DNA from: Heliocidaris erythrogramma
Lineage: Eukaryota; Echinodermata; Echinoidea; Camarodonta; Echinometridae
Length of the DNA: 64,000 nucleotides
Direction of reading: 5' to 3'
NCBI GenBank assembly: GCA_025617745.1
Contig: CM046859.1
Span: forward strand, 992,001 to 1,056,000
Within the stretch, counting starts at the first letter, position 1. Each line of letters begins with the position of its first letter. Both the position numbers and the translations under genes were made by a program. Below the pieces are notes generated by a model, which worked only from the letters and a program-made list of their open reading frames with translations, made no database searches and was not told the DNA's origin. Shown in pieces: positions 1-11,142 of the stretch.

Positions 1-230
1 CGGTATTAAAATGTGCGGAATATGATTCTTAATACGATGACCAAGTTTCAATTAAATATACTATTCATACTTAAAGTTTTATGTGAACATGCCAAAATGT
101 ACAATAGAAACAGGTCTGTGTATCATGGTATAACTAATGTTATACCAGCAAGACAAAGAGTTATTACCTCCCTTTATCACCCCTAACAAGCTTTTATTCT
201 GGACTCATTATATACGTTTTTAGATAATAA

Positions 231-1500
231 TCATGTCCTCTCCGCGCCTCAACATTCACGCATGGGCTTCTAATATTCATAAATTTGCCAGAGCTATAGA
301 CAGTGGCACACACTGCAGGTCTTTTCTTGGACTTCTCCAAGGCCTTTGCTACTACATATCATGATATATTGTATAAGTTATCTCACTATGGTATCCAGGG
401 AAATGCCTTGGAGTGGTTCAGGAACTAACCTAGTGATAGAAAACAATATGTATACATGAATGGTTTTGAATCGACCCTTCAGTCAATTACTTGTGGTATC
501 CCTCCAGGCTCTCTGTTAGGCCCGCTCCTGTTTATTTTATGTACACTAACGATCTACAAAACTCATCTGCAGTCTTGTCACAATCCTCTTTGCCGATGAC
601 TCCAATATTTGTTGCTCTCACCATAACCCTGTTACACTTCTGAACATTGTAAACACTGAATTAATTTGCGCTTTTGACTGGATGAAAGCTAACAAATAAT
701 TGTCGCTCATCATAAAATAAACAAATTTCTTGCCATTTAGTAATTCTATATCATTTTTCGGTGTTTATATAAACAGTAAGTCGTGGAAAGTTCAAATTTA
801 TTGTTGATGTAATTTGTAAACTCATGTAATTCATGTGTACATGTATATTGAACAAGGTCTTATATCTTAATTATCGTACTAGCTCCACAACCTTCATGGA
901 CAAAATGTAAGAATTGTAAAGAATGTTGGATTTCGTGCACATACAAGCTTTTCTATAACTTTTATATTCTTGAGATATCTGATTTGTACTTTCTTGGAAT
1001 CTTGGAATATTGGAATATTTATATAATACGAACTTTCGAAAAGTAATTTACCGCATGATTCCTTCCTATTTTCCAACCCAACATTATGCGGTACATTCCT
1101 ACCCAACTAGACAGACAAACAATTTCCACCTCCCCTGAGCCCCAACCGTGTTTGCAAACAAAACAATCACCTTTACTGGACCCAAATTCTGGAATAGCCT
1201 GCATGGAAAACGAACTGGTTGATAGCTCCTCCAACAATTCTGTCATGCTGGATCTTACAGGTGATGGTCACACAGCCTTTTCTTCTTGTTACACTGTCCT
1301 GCCTTTACAATTTTACTTTCGCTTCTTTCTTCTTCTTTTTCTTCTTTTCTTTAGTCTCTTTCGTCGTTTTCTTTTCTTTCCTCCACGTTATGAGCATTGC
1401 TCTCCTTGTTCGGGATCGTTTAGTAAATCTGATATTTCTATTCCGTTTCGCTTTTTATTACATATTAATCACAATTACTTATAATATTAAGTACTCTAAA
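231..1500 (+). pseudogene. Decayed CR1-like LINE, reverse transcriptase and C-terminal remnants
   Basis: Fragments of a non-LTR retrotransposon ORF2 can be read on the plus strand across many stops and shifts. About 315-420 reads as an RT block resembling FLDFSKAF followed by HYGIQGNALEWF. About 485-720 has the PPGSLLGPLLF block, an FADDSN catalytic box and an FDWMKANK segment. About 940-1020 matches the linker after the palm domain, and 1097-1210 matches the conserved LINE C-terminus (YPTRQTNNFHLP, then FTGPKFWNSL). A T-rich stretch follows. The order is collinear with the well-preserved copy at 18.7-22.4 kb, so this is one old copy rather than separate insertions. It encodes no functional protein. 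Confidence 0.75.
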
Positions 1501-2118
1501 GGAGAGCCTAATCATTTACAAGCCATATGCTTTTTATTTAAGCTCCTCCTCGTTTACAAATCCCCCCCCCCTTTCGTTCCTACATGTATATCTCTCTAAA
1601 CTTTCCACCTATTTACTGCACTTTATACTTGATTTTAGTTCTTTACTCGTACGTTTTGAAATTGACGCTTAATATATGCTAGTAATAATTGTTTTTGATG
1701 TGGAAGTGGAACAAATGAAAATTCAGAATTCAAACTTCAAACTATACCAATATGCCATATATACAAATATTACTGTGTTATTATAAAACTCCTCTCTCCA
1801 TTTGCACAAAAAAAGATCACAGAAACTATCTACTTTAGATAGTGTAATCAGTGAACCGGCCCAAATTTATAACGACAATACTTGGCAAAACGGAGGTTTC
1901 CACTGCAGTCAAGAACTAATGTCAATTATAATTATAACATAAAATCATTAACAATCACACAAACCATAATCCACATTGTTAAAAGGTACATAAATCGATC
2001 ATATTTTGCTGGTTTTACAGCGTTTGTCTGACGTCTAGATATCCCATTTATATGTAAAAAAAGGAATAAGAAAAACAATAATGACTGTTGATTTGCACAC
2101 TTTGAGTGTCCTTCTTTA
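1500..2118. other. Non-coding stretch, nothing recognised
   Basis: AT-rich sequence with a short C run at 1562-1571. No open frame with family resemblance, no terminal repeats seen. Confidence 0.5.
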
Positions 2119-2700
2119 AAACGTCTGGCATTGTCCATTCATGTATCTTGGGACTATGGCGAATCTTTTGATATTGATTTCTAAGGGTTTCCTTTCCAGC
2201 TGATCTAGCTCAATTTTTGGACCCCCTTTGGGGGCGTCTGGCGGGCACCCCCACCACTTAAAATGTCTGGCATTGCTCATTCATGTACCTTGGGACTATG
2301 GCGAATCTTTTGACGAAGGACTTTACGGGTTTCCTTTCCAGCTGATCTAGCTCAATATTGGGGGTTGGGGCACTTTAGGGGCGTCTGGCAAGCACTCCCC
2401 TCACTCAAAACGTCTGGCATTGTCCATTCATGTATCTTGGGACTATGCCGAATCTTTTGATATAGGTTTCTAAGGGTTTCCTTTCCAGCTGATCTAGCTC
2501 AATTTTTGGACCCCCTTTGGGGGCGTCTGGCGGGCACCCCCCACCACTTAAAACGTCTGGCATTGTCCATTCATGTACCTTGGGACTATGGCGAATCTTT
2601 TGATATAGGTTTCTAAGGGTTTCCTTTCCAGCTGATCTAGCTCATTTTTTGACCACTTTGTGACCTCCCCCTGGCCACACCCACCACATAGAACATGCCA
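2119..2700. repeat. Tandem repeat, about 4 units of ~143 bp
   Basis: The phrase ACGTCTGGCATTG recurs at 2121, 2263 (one base different), 2410 and 2553, giving periods of 142, 147 and 143 bp. Each unit also contains GGGACTATGGCGAATC and TTCCTTTCCAGCTGATC. The last unit diverges after about 2640. Minus-strand open frames here are by-products of the repeat, since the same peptide recurs in several units. The repeat stops just before the LINE ORF1 remnant at 2.8 kb and could be either a local minisatellite or LINE 5' repeats. Confidence 0.8.
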
Positions 2701-2801
2701 GACGGTCAATTCGTTATATCCGACTGTGCGATCTTTACATTCATGCACATGAAAATTGGTTTCCTTTCCAGCTAGGTTGACCTCCCTGGCTCCCGGACTA
2801 A

Positions 2802-2957
2802 AAACAATTTCTCTATAAAGCTTGTATAGCAAGAAAGAAGGCAGGCTTCGGCTTCCTATTGAGAAACAATGGGAAAATCCTCGAGAAGAAACGTGCTGAT
2901 TCTGCTGCAATATTGATCGCTTCTGAAGCAGACCTGCTCAAGATTAAGAAGCAATAA
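2802..2957 (+). pseudogene. LINE ORF1 C-terminal remnant
   Basis: A 51-codon open stretch without a start codon ends in a stop at 2955-2957. It contains KKAGFGFLLRNNGKIL, then a lysine-rich turn, then SEADLLKIKKQ. The pattern basic-arm / FLL..NGKI / DLLKIK matches the last part of the C-terminal domain of L1/CR1-type ORF1 RNA-binding proteins. It sits about 160 bp upstream of recognisable ORF2 sequence, the expected ORF1-ORF2 order. The RRM and coiled-coil parts are absent. The call rests on motif shape only. Confidence 0.5.
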
Positions 2958-3119
2958 TTTCCTTTACTGATCAATACAATTATATGAACTCTCTGTGATA
3001 ATGATAGATACTGACGATAATTATTCATCTAACACAATTCAGTCTTTTGCATGGTCGCCCGAGGAATTTAATGATAACTTTATTTCTTGTTCCTCTTCTA
3101 TGTTAAGTTTAGTGTTTCG

Positions 3120-4404
3120 CATATCAATATTCGGTCCTTAAATAGAAACTTTAAGAGTTTCAAAATATTCTACCAAAATGTTATTAAGCATGAATTCAGC
3201 AGTTTATTTTTCTGTTCGTAATTATAATTTTGAACATTCATGTCGTGAGAATGGTAGAGGGGGTGGTGTAGGAGCATACATAAGATCAAACTTCAAATAC
3301 AATGTTCTGGAAATGAATGTTTGTCATGCAGAATCTCTCTGGTTGCATATCCCTATAGGAAATAGATCTTTTATAGTGGCAATTGTATACAGGAAACCAA
3401 GTACGAATCTAGATGAATTCCAGGAAAGTTTGCTGAATGTATTACACCAATGCAAGATAGACAAACACAGTTGTATTCTGATGGGAGATTTTAACGTTGA
3501 TATTAGTATTGAAAACTCAAATGATAATTTAGTAAACTCATTTACATCACCCTTACAATGTCTAGGTATTGAACAGATTATAACAACGCCCACTCGTATT
3601 GCAAAATACTCCAAAACTCTAACTGATCACATTTATAAGAATATAGATGTCTGTAATATTCGTGCGGGGGCAATAATTACTGATGTCTCAGACCATTTTC
3701 CAGTCTGTGCCTTATTCAAGAATGTATGTCTCACCAAATCTTCTACAAAATCTCCGTAGGTAACAATGAGGAATTTTAGACGATATCAGAAGTCTTCGTT
3801 CCATGAAGATCTTGCATCTCTACCTTGGAATGAGGTATATGAATGTAAAGAAGTTGATGAAGCATACTCAAAGTTTCTCGCTCTGTTCATGAAAACTTGT
3901 AGTAATAAGCATGCACCACTTGTTACAAAATCTTATTCTAAAATACATTCTAAACCGTGGATAACAAAGGCAATTCACAAATCGATTAAGACAAAGCATC
4001 GACTGTACTCTAAGGTTCTCAAATCAAACTTTGATCCTGATGTGCATTTAAAGTATAAGAAATATAGAAATATGTTAACGACAACTTTGCGTAAGGCAAA
4101 ACAAATACATTATGGGAACTTATTCCAGAAGCACAAAGGAAATGCTTGTAAAACTTTGAATACAACCAATGAATTATTAGTTAGACAAGATGGTAGCAAA
4201 GCATCAGTGGAGAAATTAAACTATGATATAAATGATGTACAGCGTGAATCAATTAACCCTAAAGAAGTTGCTAAAATTTTTAATGATTTCTTTGTTAATG
4301 TTGGTCATAATTTAGCTCAACAAATCCAGAACGCCAATATGAAATTTGATCATTATCTATGTGATCCTGTTCAAGAATCGTTTTTTCTGGCTTCCAATTA
4401 CTAA
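3120..4404 (+). pseudogene. LINE ORF2 endonuclease and linker, broken
   Basis: ORF2 begins near 3120, where a frame reads HINIRSLNRNF, the first AP-endonuclease motif carrying the catalytic Asn. The frame shifts and the TETW block (catalytic Glu) is missing. The open frame 3178-3759 resumes at the part equivalent to YSLRGYD and carries GGGVGAYI, GDFNVD, a TDHIYKN block and SDHFPV. A stop precedes the next open frame 3766-4404, which is the linker between endonuclease and RT (KPWITKAIHKSIKTKHRLYSK). The domain normally nicks target DNA; without the catalytic Glu this copy cannot. Confidence 0.85.
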
Positions 4405-4999
4405 GAATGAAATAGAAAATGTGTTGAAAGACTCTGATAGAAAAAAGGCGTGTGGGCATGATAATGTCCCGATGAACCTTATTTGTGATGATGCTGACTA
4501 TATATCTCAGCCACTTTCATTTGTGTTCCACTTATCATTACAATCAGGCCAATTTCCAAATTCAATGAAAATTGCGAAAGTGAGTCCAGTCTTTAAAAAG
4601 GGTGCCAAAAATCAACCAGGTAATTATAGACCCATATCGGTTTTACCCGTTTTAAATAAGATTTTTGAAAAATTGGTTAATAATCGCTTGGTGAGTTTCC
4701 TGGAAAGAAACAGCATATTGTATAAGCATCAATATGGTTTCAGGGAAAAGTATAGTACCAAACTATCAGTAATAAACTTGATAAATCAACTGATACATTA
4801 TCAAGATGAAGGAAGAACAACTGTTGGTATTTTCATTGATTTTGCGAAAGCTTTTGATACTATCAATCACACTATATTATTATCTAAACTACAGAATTAT
4901 GGTGTTCGTGGACTCGCATTGAAATGGTTTAGAGATTACTTGCATTGTAGGTCTCAATATGTACACCACAATGGTGCAACTTCAAAAGAAAACGGGTAA
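4346..4999 (+). pseudogene. LINE ORF2 reverse transcriptase fingers/palm, truncated
   Basis: A 217-codon frame, shifted relative to the linker, carries the RT landmarks KKACGHDNVP, KVSPVFKKG, NYRPISVLPVLNKIFEK, HQYGFREKYST and FIDFAKAFDTINH. It ends at LHCRSQYVHHNG and a stop. The following PQGSxLGPLLF block and the FADD active-site box, present in every intact relative, are missing, because the next open frame starts downstream of them. The lesion is an internal deletion of roughly 80-100 codons. Confidence 0.9.
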
Positions 5000-5010
5000 A
5001 TACGGAAGGT

Positions 5011-5634
5011 TTGATCAAAATGAAGGGCCACATTCTGAATGAGGTTGAAGTTGCATCCTTTGTTGGGATTCACATTGATAATTATTTAACCTGGAAGAAT
5101 CATATAAATAGAACATGTACAGTGCTCCGCAAAAAAGTTGGAATTATGTATCGGTTGAGGCACCTTGTTCCACGTTACATACTATTATTGTTGTATCATT
5201 CTTTTGTTCAGCCACACATTTCCTATGGCCTTGAAGTATGGGGATGGGCGTATATACAGAAAATGATTGTTAGGGCTATTACCTTTAGTGGTTTTATGAC
5301 ACCGTCTGCGCCTTTATTTCTCGCTTTGAAAATCTTAGATATTTACAAGTTTCACAGGTTTCAAACAACTACCTTCATGTATAAGTTAATACATCAACTT
5401 CCCCATTCTGTATATGAATATTGCCAGTTTTTCGATCACAGGTATCATACGAGACAAAAAGATAGCAAAAGTCTCATTTTACCAAAAGTAAAGACTGAGC
5501 ATGGAAAGAGGTCAATTTCATTCTACGGTTCTAGAATATGGAATTCATTGCCCTTAGATATTAAAGAGAAACGGTCTGTCAAAACATTTTGTAGGACGTT
5601 AAGAGAAATGATGCTAATGGAATATCTAGAGTGA
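5011..5634 (+). pseudogene. LINE ORF2 C-terminal domain
   Basis: A 207-codon frame begins at the post-palm segment (SFVGIHIDNYLTWKNHI, equivalent to FLGLLIDDKLSWKHHI in the intact copy). It continues through LLLLYHSFVQPHISYGLEVWG and the terminal signature SFYGSRIWNSLPLDI. The stop at 5632-5634 is the natural end of ORF2. The block matching HTRQK..SLILP is the conserved CR1-like C-terminus. It is collinear with the RT fragment upstream. Confidence 0.85.
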
Positions 5635-5639
5635 TGTAT

Positions 5640-6183
5640 CACTTTTTGGTTTGTTTGTTGTTGTTTTTTGTGTGTGTTTTGTTTCTTAAATTTAAACATA
5701 TTTCAAGACATCATATTATATTCCACACTGGGGTAAATAATTAATTGATTCACATCACGTTAGTCATGATTTGACAGCTAGAGGTATATAGTACATAACT
5801 AAAATAAATTATATGAGTTTGCATTATTGCTTTAAAAATGTTATTACCAAGAAAAAATTTTCCACTTTTCATTCCTATTCACATCTGTGTTCTTATTTAC
5901 CCCGTTTTACGGTACACCATTTTTTTCGTTACCAATCCGTCCCTGCACTTCAACGCAGAGGGCAGCATAACAATACATGGTATAAGGTAAATATCACAAC
6001 ACTACTGTCACACCTCTCCCTTTTTAAAAGATAGATTAGGTCTTGCATTATTGAAAAGGATTAAGTATCAAGACTGTATGCATACAATATCAAAGTTTGT
6101 AACTGAATTGGTTTGAATAATAAATATCACGTTTTACAACCGAGATAGGCAAAATGAATGGATTGTGTGTGCGTGCGTGTGTG
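5640..6183. other. LINE 3' flank and unclassified sequence
   Basis: T/G-rich LINE tail to about 5690, then AT-rich sequence. A 73-codon frame at 5813-6034 has no recognisable features and is treated as chance. Confidence 0.4.
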
Positions 6184-6441
6184 TATGAGAGAGAGAGAGA
6201 GAGAGAGAGAGTGAGCAAGGCAGAGGCAGAGAGACTGGGACGGAAGAGGGAGAGGGACAAGGGAGTGGGAGACATAGTAGGACAGGGACAGCTGGAGGAG
6301 GATATTATAATTGTTATCATTATTATCGTCGTCATCATCGGCATCATCATTATTGATACCATTATTATTATTATTAGTATTAATTTTATTATTGTTACTG
6401 TTACAATGATTATTATTATTATTACTATATTATTTTTTTTT
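6184..6441. repeat. GA, then ATT/ATC microsatellites
   Basis: A (GA)n run at about 6187-6212 is followed by purine-rich sequence, then an imperfect ATT/ATC trinucleotide run from about 6302 to 6441. Open frames here on both strands are low-complexity artefacts. Confidence 0.85.
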
Positions 6442-6878
6442 CATTAGTGTCCAAAAACATTGGTATTATATCGAGAATCAAACATTTTTTGCCCAATCAC
6501 TTCTACGTAATTTTGTGCTCTCATACTCCCATATTTTTCATATTGTAATCTTGTTTAGGCTAATTCCTACAAGTCAAATACTCAAAAGCTTACATTACTA
6601 GGGAAGAAGATCATTAGTATATTATCGGGAATACACTATGGCTCCCACATTGGTCCTGTTTTTAAAGAACTTAATTTACTTACATTAAACCTGCATCAAC
6701 AATATATTTGTGACCCAACGCCTCAAAACCTACAATAAGTTGCCAAAATTATTTGTTTTTATTTTATACATTTTCTGAAAGTACAAATTCTCAGCTTTCC
6801 AATGGTATATCACTTGCCTAGTTTACTCAATGATAACACCTTTAAATATCACACTCTTAAAAATGCGTGGTCAAAAAT

Positions 6879-7171
6879 AACCCCAAACGGGGTTACAAAT
6901 GACCCCGCATGCGGGATCAACTATGCACAAACCCCGTACGGGGTCACATTGACCCTGCACATGCGGGGTCACCCAAAGTAACCACATAGCGTGGTTACAT
7001 TTCGACCCCGAATGTGGTCAAAATTTAACCACGATTGCGTGGTCATTTCTGCATAACTTGACCCCGCATAATTTGACCCCGCATACTAATGATCATTACC
7101 TTATAACCCCGTCAAAACGTACGGGGTCATTTCTTCCGACCACGCAACGTGGTCATTTCCCGTCGGACGGG
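6879..7171. repeat. Left array of ~10 short palindromic hairpins
   Basis: Units read directly: 6879-6894 (AACCCC/GGGGTT), 6901-6918 (one mismatch), 6931-6944 (ACCCCGTACGGGGT, perfect), 6951-6970 (one T.G wobble), 6979-6997 (TAACCAC/GTGGTTA), 7004-7019 (imperfect), 7028-7043 (ACCACG/CGTGGT), 7106-7127 (ACCCCGT/ACGGGGT), 7138-7154 (GACCACG-CAA-CGTGGTC, perfect) and 7159-7171 (CCCGTC/GACGGG). Arms change together between the CCCC/GGGG and CCAC/GTGG forms, so base pairing is kept while sequence varies. Confidence 0.85.
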
Positions 7172-7689
7172 GTTGATACTTCTGCCGGATGCGCGTGTAC
7201 CATCCACGTTTCAAAGATTAAAAAAAAAAGAAGCATATCATAACATATTTTGTATATTTTGCTCACTATGACCTATAACCTATCCTCTCCTATCGTATAA
7301 CATATCATACCCCTATCATCCTACTTTAACCCTACTCCTATTATAGTCCTACATCGTACACCTATAGGGACTGTATTGCAGTGCTTGCTAAAAGTGGTTA
7401 AAGATTTTAATTTAATTTTCTAATGTAGATTTTTAGATCTTAAACCTAATTACATGTTTGAATATGTACAACATAATAATTAGTATACATACATTTTTCA
7501 TCACATTTCAAAGTGCAATCATTGCATAAAAACTTAAAAATCAAGTGTCATTTATATATATAAATTCTGGTTGTTTACGGTTGCTCATGGGTATTCAGGA
7601 TACATCATGAATATTCATGACAATGGCCCAACGTTTAACCAAGTAGAAGTCGGACCAATACTTTCCTGATGAATAAGCAATATTTCAAA

Positions 7690-7903
7690 TGGTTAGTGAT
7701 TAACCAGTGAAATTGGAACATTGTGACCAACATATTTTTGGAAATAACCCATATGGTGTTGACCAATCGCATTGGTACATTTTTTGACCAGTCCTTTTTT
7801 AGAGTGCATTAAAATGACCAGTTTTTGCGTGGTCATTTTAATGCAGCGGGAGCATTATTGATCGAAAACAACCCCGAAACGTGGTCGAATAAATTCGACC
7901 ACG
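7690..7903. repeat. Right array of hairpins, including perfect 15-bp and 10-bp stems
   Basis: TGGTTA/TAACCA at 7690-7706; ACCAAT-CGC-ATTGGT at 7762-7776; a perfect 15-bp stem at 7806-7820 paired with 7830-7844 (loop of 9 nt); and a perfect 10-bp stem CGTGGTCGAA/TTCGACCACG at 7880-7889 paired with 7894-7903 (loop TAAA). Confidence 0.85.
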
Positions 7904-8179
7904 CAATATGCGACCCCGCATTTTTAAGAGTGCACATTTAGAATCAGTATGTAACCAGCAAGCAATAACTCCTATTCAGAGAAAATGGCCATTTAATTTC
8001 GGAACAAAAGAGTGCTAAACCTTCGCTCTCTGCGTGCGCCCAAGTAAAATTGGGTATTTAAATGGCCATAGCAAGCTGTATGAAGGGATTATCAGATTAG
8101 GCTGAAATTTGGCAAGCTGCTCTAGGAGAACCTATTCATTACTCACTCCAAAAATCAATTTAATACCTTTAGAGGTAAA

Positions 8180-9390
8180 GTAGTAATTTGTCATTGAATG
8201 AAAGTATTACAAAAGCTCTCCAAACATTCACTAGCTTTACGGGTGAAAGAAAAGGAGTCATTTTAAAATGCCCCCAAAACATATTTCTAAGTTAAATTAC
8301 GACTCACAACCTTGAGACATGATAGAATGATAATGAAACTACCCATTTCTGATCCAAGCAAATTTACTATTTTGGGCTTTTTGCTACGTTTTGAGGTGGC
8401 GGGTCACATTTTATGTTTACAATTATGAACAACATCTTTTCGGCACAATTTAATGATCTCAGCCATTTTTAATGCAACTCGGAAACTCATAGTGCAGACC
8501 AAATTCATATACCTAAACATAGAACCCGAAGATTTCAATAAGATATTCGATACTCTGGGCCAAATTCGCTTTCCTTGCAAACTTTTTCCCATAAAGCAAA
8601 AATGTAATTAATCGCTCGCTATAAAATCCCCTTTTTTATTTATATTTGTGTTTGACGTCGTCATCTTCTTGTAGAAGAAACGTTTTCCCCCTATTTTGCA
8701 TGTTGTTACCATCTTTTAGAAGATACTTTATCAATTGATTGAATCGAGTCAGCTATGTTATATTCTGACTGAACCATACTCCTCGAAGTTTACAATGTCA
8801 AACATTTATTTCTGCTGATCATTTACGTACATGCCTCAGCTGTTGCTAGGCCGGGTGAATATTTTTAAGTATTATGTAACATGGTATACTCCTCGAGAAA
8901 GTGTTGTCAGCCGGTTTTAAAATGATATGTATGCTGCCTATTTTAGTACTCTAATGCACTAGTACACTGCAATCTTTGATGATGTCATTGTATACACCTT
9001 ATACAGAAGGCTCGAAATGATATGCAATCTAATTAACTTTAATTCAAATGAACTTATCCACAACTATGCCTAATTTTTCTTCTCACTTTTCTCCATCTAC
9101 TGTTTTCTATTACCTGCACTCGTACTAATAATGATGATCTTTCAGTAACTTGTGTTTAATTGCTATGAGTGTTCCCAACACAAGCTTTGAATTATTTACT
9201 GTATTGTACTCTATCATGGCTATGTTCACCACATTGCTACACATGTATCCTTTGTATATAACATTGCACCGATGAGAAGGAAATAAATTTTCAATTTCAA
9301 TTTCAGTCAATTATGACTATTGATGTGCGTGCACATTACTCTTTTCTCATCTACATTAATTTTAATCCATCATTTTCATTGTACTGTATA
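8180..9390. other. Non-coding stretch, nothing recognised
   Basis: AT-rich sequence without long open frames, terminal repeats or family resemblance. The minus-strand frames at 8404-8592 and 9125-9310 have no features and look like chance. Confidence 0.5.
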
Positions 9391-9394
9391 GCGC

Positions 9395-9462
9395 GTGCAT
9401 TCTCAGTCAGATCTCTAAGAGAGACTGTTTATAAGCAAGCATATATCTGACTGAGGATGCAC
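9395..9462. repeat. Hairpin with 18-bp stem
   Basis: GTGCATTCTCAGTCAGAT (9395-9412) pairs with ATCTGACTGAGGATGCAC (9445-9462), one mismatch, with a 32-nt loop. Could be a small foldback element or a transcribed hairpin; nothing decides between them. Confidence 0.6.
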
Positions 9463-9662
9463 TCACTAGGCTATAACTATTTCAATTATTTGTATGATAC
9501 CTTATCATTTATCGCTCTCCTGAAGAAGACTCTATATAGGAGCATCGAAATTTGAGAACATAAAAATTCAAACTTACTGGCTACAATGCAATAACTGTGT
9601 GGATACACTTTCTTTGTCTTTGTCTATGTCAATGCCAGTACGTGAAATATAAACTTATACAT

Positions 9663-9791
9663 GACTAAAGGGTACATTATCTGGACACACAACAATGCCG
9701 TTTATTCCGTCATAATAGCGCCCCCTACATTAGCGGAACAGTTGAGCATAGAAATAAGACAAAAACCATCCAGCTAATGTAGCCTTTAGAC
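9663..9791 (-). mobile_element. MITE, same family as 17589-17734, opposite orientation
   Basis: The ends GACTAAAGGGTACATTA and TAATGTAGCCTTTAGAC form imperfect terminal inverted repeats. The interior (GTTTATTCCGTCATAATAGCG, CCCCTACATTAG) is the reverse complement of the copy at 17.6 kb. Short and without coding capacity; a TA-targeting (Tc1/mariner-type) origin is inferred from the second copy's TA-repeat setting. Confidence 0.7.
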
Positions 9792-9839
9792 TTATATTAA
9801 ACAAAATATGAAATTTCTGCGTCGGTGTGTAATTAATAG

Positions 9840-9915
9840 ATATCGAAGAAAGAGTTAGATTTAGCTCATGCGGTGTTTTTATTTGACTCCTGAGTATTTA
9901 CGCTTTCTTCGATAT
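9840..9915. repeat. 13-bp inverted repeat beside the mariner left end
   Basis: ATATCGAAGAAAG (9840-9852) pairs perfectly with CTTTCTTCGATAT (9903-9915), loop about 50 nt. Its right arm abuts the TA target of the mariner element. It may be a tiny older MITE. Confidence 0.5.
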
Positions 9916-11142
9916 ACAGTGCGTCCCAGAAAAAAAGGAAACCCGTTTTTGGAGATAGATATCTTGATAATGAAATAGGATTGGAATAAAACATGGACAC
10001 TTTTAGTTTTAAATAATAAAGTCTCTTCTTCTATGTGATACCAAATACACGAAGATTTGTTTATGCTTGACCGACTTAGAACAATTTTACCAGCTTAATG
10101 TAAGAATCGATTTGCACAGAATATTCGTACAAACGTTTTTAATAATGCAGATTATTCGAGTTTATTTTCAATTCCCTTCATGTTGTTATCGCGTTTTCTG
10201 TTTTGTCTTCAGTATCTTCTTTCTTGTGTTTTGGTTTCTGTTAATTCAGGTTTTTCTTTTCATTTCCCCTTTTCGCTCACTCCTTGCTTTTAATGTGATA
10301 CATTTTGTTTCACTTTATGAATCATTTCTGGCTATTTGCATATTTTCGCTTTTTACATTTTCACAGTCTCCATGCATCCCCATTTTTCATTCCCGATTTT
10401 TATTCAATCATTAACATTCTTTAACTAAGTTATCTTCAATTCATTTCAACCTTCTTAATTCATTTCAGTGATATTCTAACCTCAATCTTTTCAATCTCTT
10501 GCATATCTCAACTTGCTCTCTTGCTGTCTTCTCTTGTTTCCACTTAAAAGAATTGTTACGCCTAGTTGTGACACCGAATAACGACACACAAACAAACGAT
10601 GAAACTTTTATTTCTTTCTATTTCATCCTTCACAAGAGCAACTCATAAATCTTGGACCGTGTAACTCTATCCCCAACGTCCCTCAACATGTCCACCATGC
10701 CTGTCCACGCACACCTGTGCTCTGCCCCTCATGGCTCCTTCTGCCTGGCGAATCACGGGTTCTTGGTTCCGCAGTGCCTCATACTCTCTCACGATCCTGT
10801 TACGCAAGTCATTGGTGTCTCGTGGTGGGGAGGTGTAGAGCCTACACTTCAGAAAGCCCCAAAGAAAGAAGTCACACAGGGTGAGATCTGGTGACCTGGG
10901 AGGCGATTCGACATCATGATTCAACGCGATGACTCTGTTGTTGAAGAGTTCCTACAGTCTCTCCCTGACGACTAATCTTCGATGAGGCGGTGCTCCATCT
11001 TGTACCCACCAGACTCTTTCGAAGCTCCCATCAGGCTGGCGAACGAAGTGTTGATCAAGTTCTGGAACGATGACTTCGTTGATAAGATGTAGGTAACGTT
11101 CTCCATCGAGATTTCCGTTGAAGAAGAAGGGTCCGATCAACG

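Larger units (their letters stand above)
2802..5640 (+). mobile_element. CR1-type LINE, nearly complete but inactivated by deletions
   Basis: An ORF1 C-terminal remnant (2802-2957) is followed by endonuclease, linker, reverse transcriptase and C-terminal segments in LINE order, all on the plus strand. The copy has lost the endonuclease TETW block and the RT catalytic YADD block, so it is dead. It is more diverged from the 18.7-22.4 kb copy than the 13-18 kb fragments are, which suggests a separate subfamily. The 3' end lies near the T/G-rich stretch at 5640-5690. Confidence 0.85.
6852..7932. mobile_element. Non-autonomous element with 16-bp TIRs, packed with hairpins
   Basis: The ends are perfect inverted repeats: CACTCTTAAAAATGCG at 6852-6867 and its complement at 7917-7932. 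No transposase frame lies inside. The left 300 bp holds about ten consecutive short inverted repeats built on ACCCCG/CGGGGT or ACCACG/CGTGGT cores, and the right 240 bp holds at least four more. A target-site duplication is not clear. The flanks are two halves of a repeat also found near 32.4 kb. It is most likely a MITE-like DNA element; the superfamily is unknown. Confidence 0.7.
6770..8180. repeat. Dispersed repeat interrupted by the hairpin element
   Basis: Sequence at 6775-6851 (CTGAAAG...ATTCTCAGCTTT) and at 8075-8130 (ATGAAGGGATTATCAGATT, then AACTTGGCA-like text) is shared, in the same order, with 32370-32640. The element at 6852-7932 lies between the two halves, so it appears to have inserted into an older dispersed repeat. 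Confidence 0.6.

Noticed and set aside
1086-1599. Overlapping plus-strand frames of 126-132 codons
   Set aside because: They run through the LINE C-terminal remnant in wrong frames and a pyrimidine-rich tail.
2548-2910. 120-codon minus-strand frame
   Set aside because: Most of it lies in the 143-bp tandem repeat and its peptide recurs by repetition; no family features.
6184-6441. Arg/Glu-rich and Ile-rich frames
   Set aside because: Direct translations of GA and ATT microsatellites.
10067-10414. 115-codon plus-strand frame inside the mariner element
   Set aside because: Phe/Ser/Leu-rich translation of T-rich subterminal sequence; the transposase is on the other strand.
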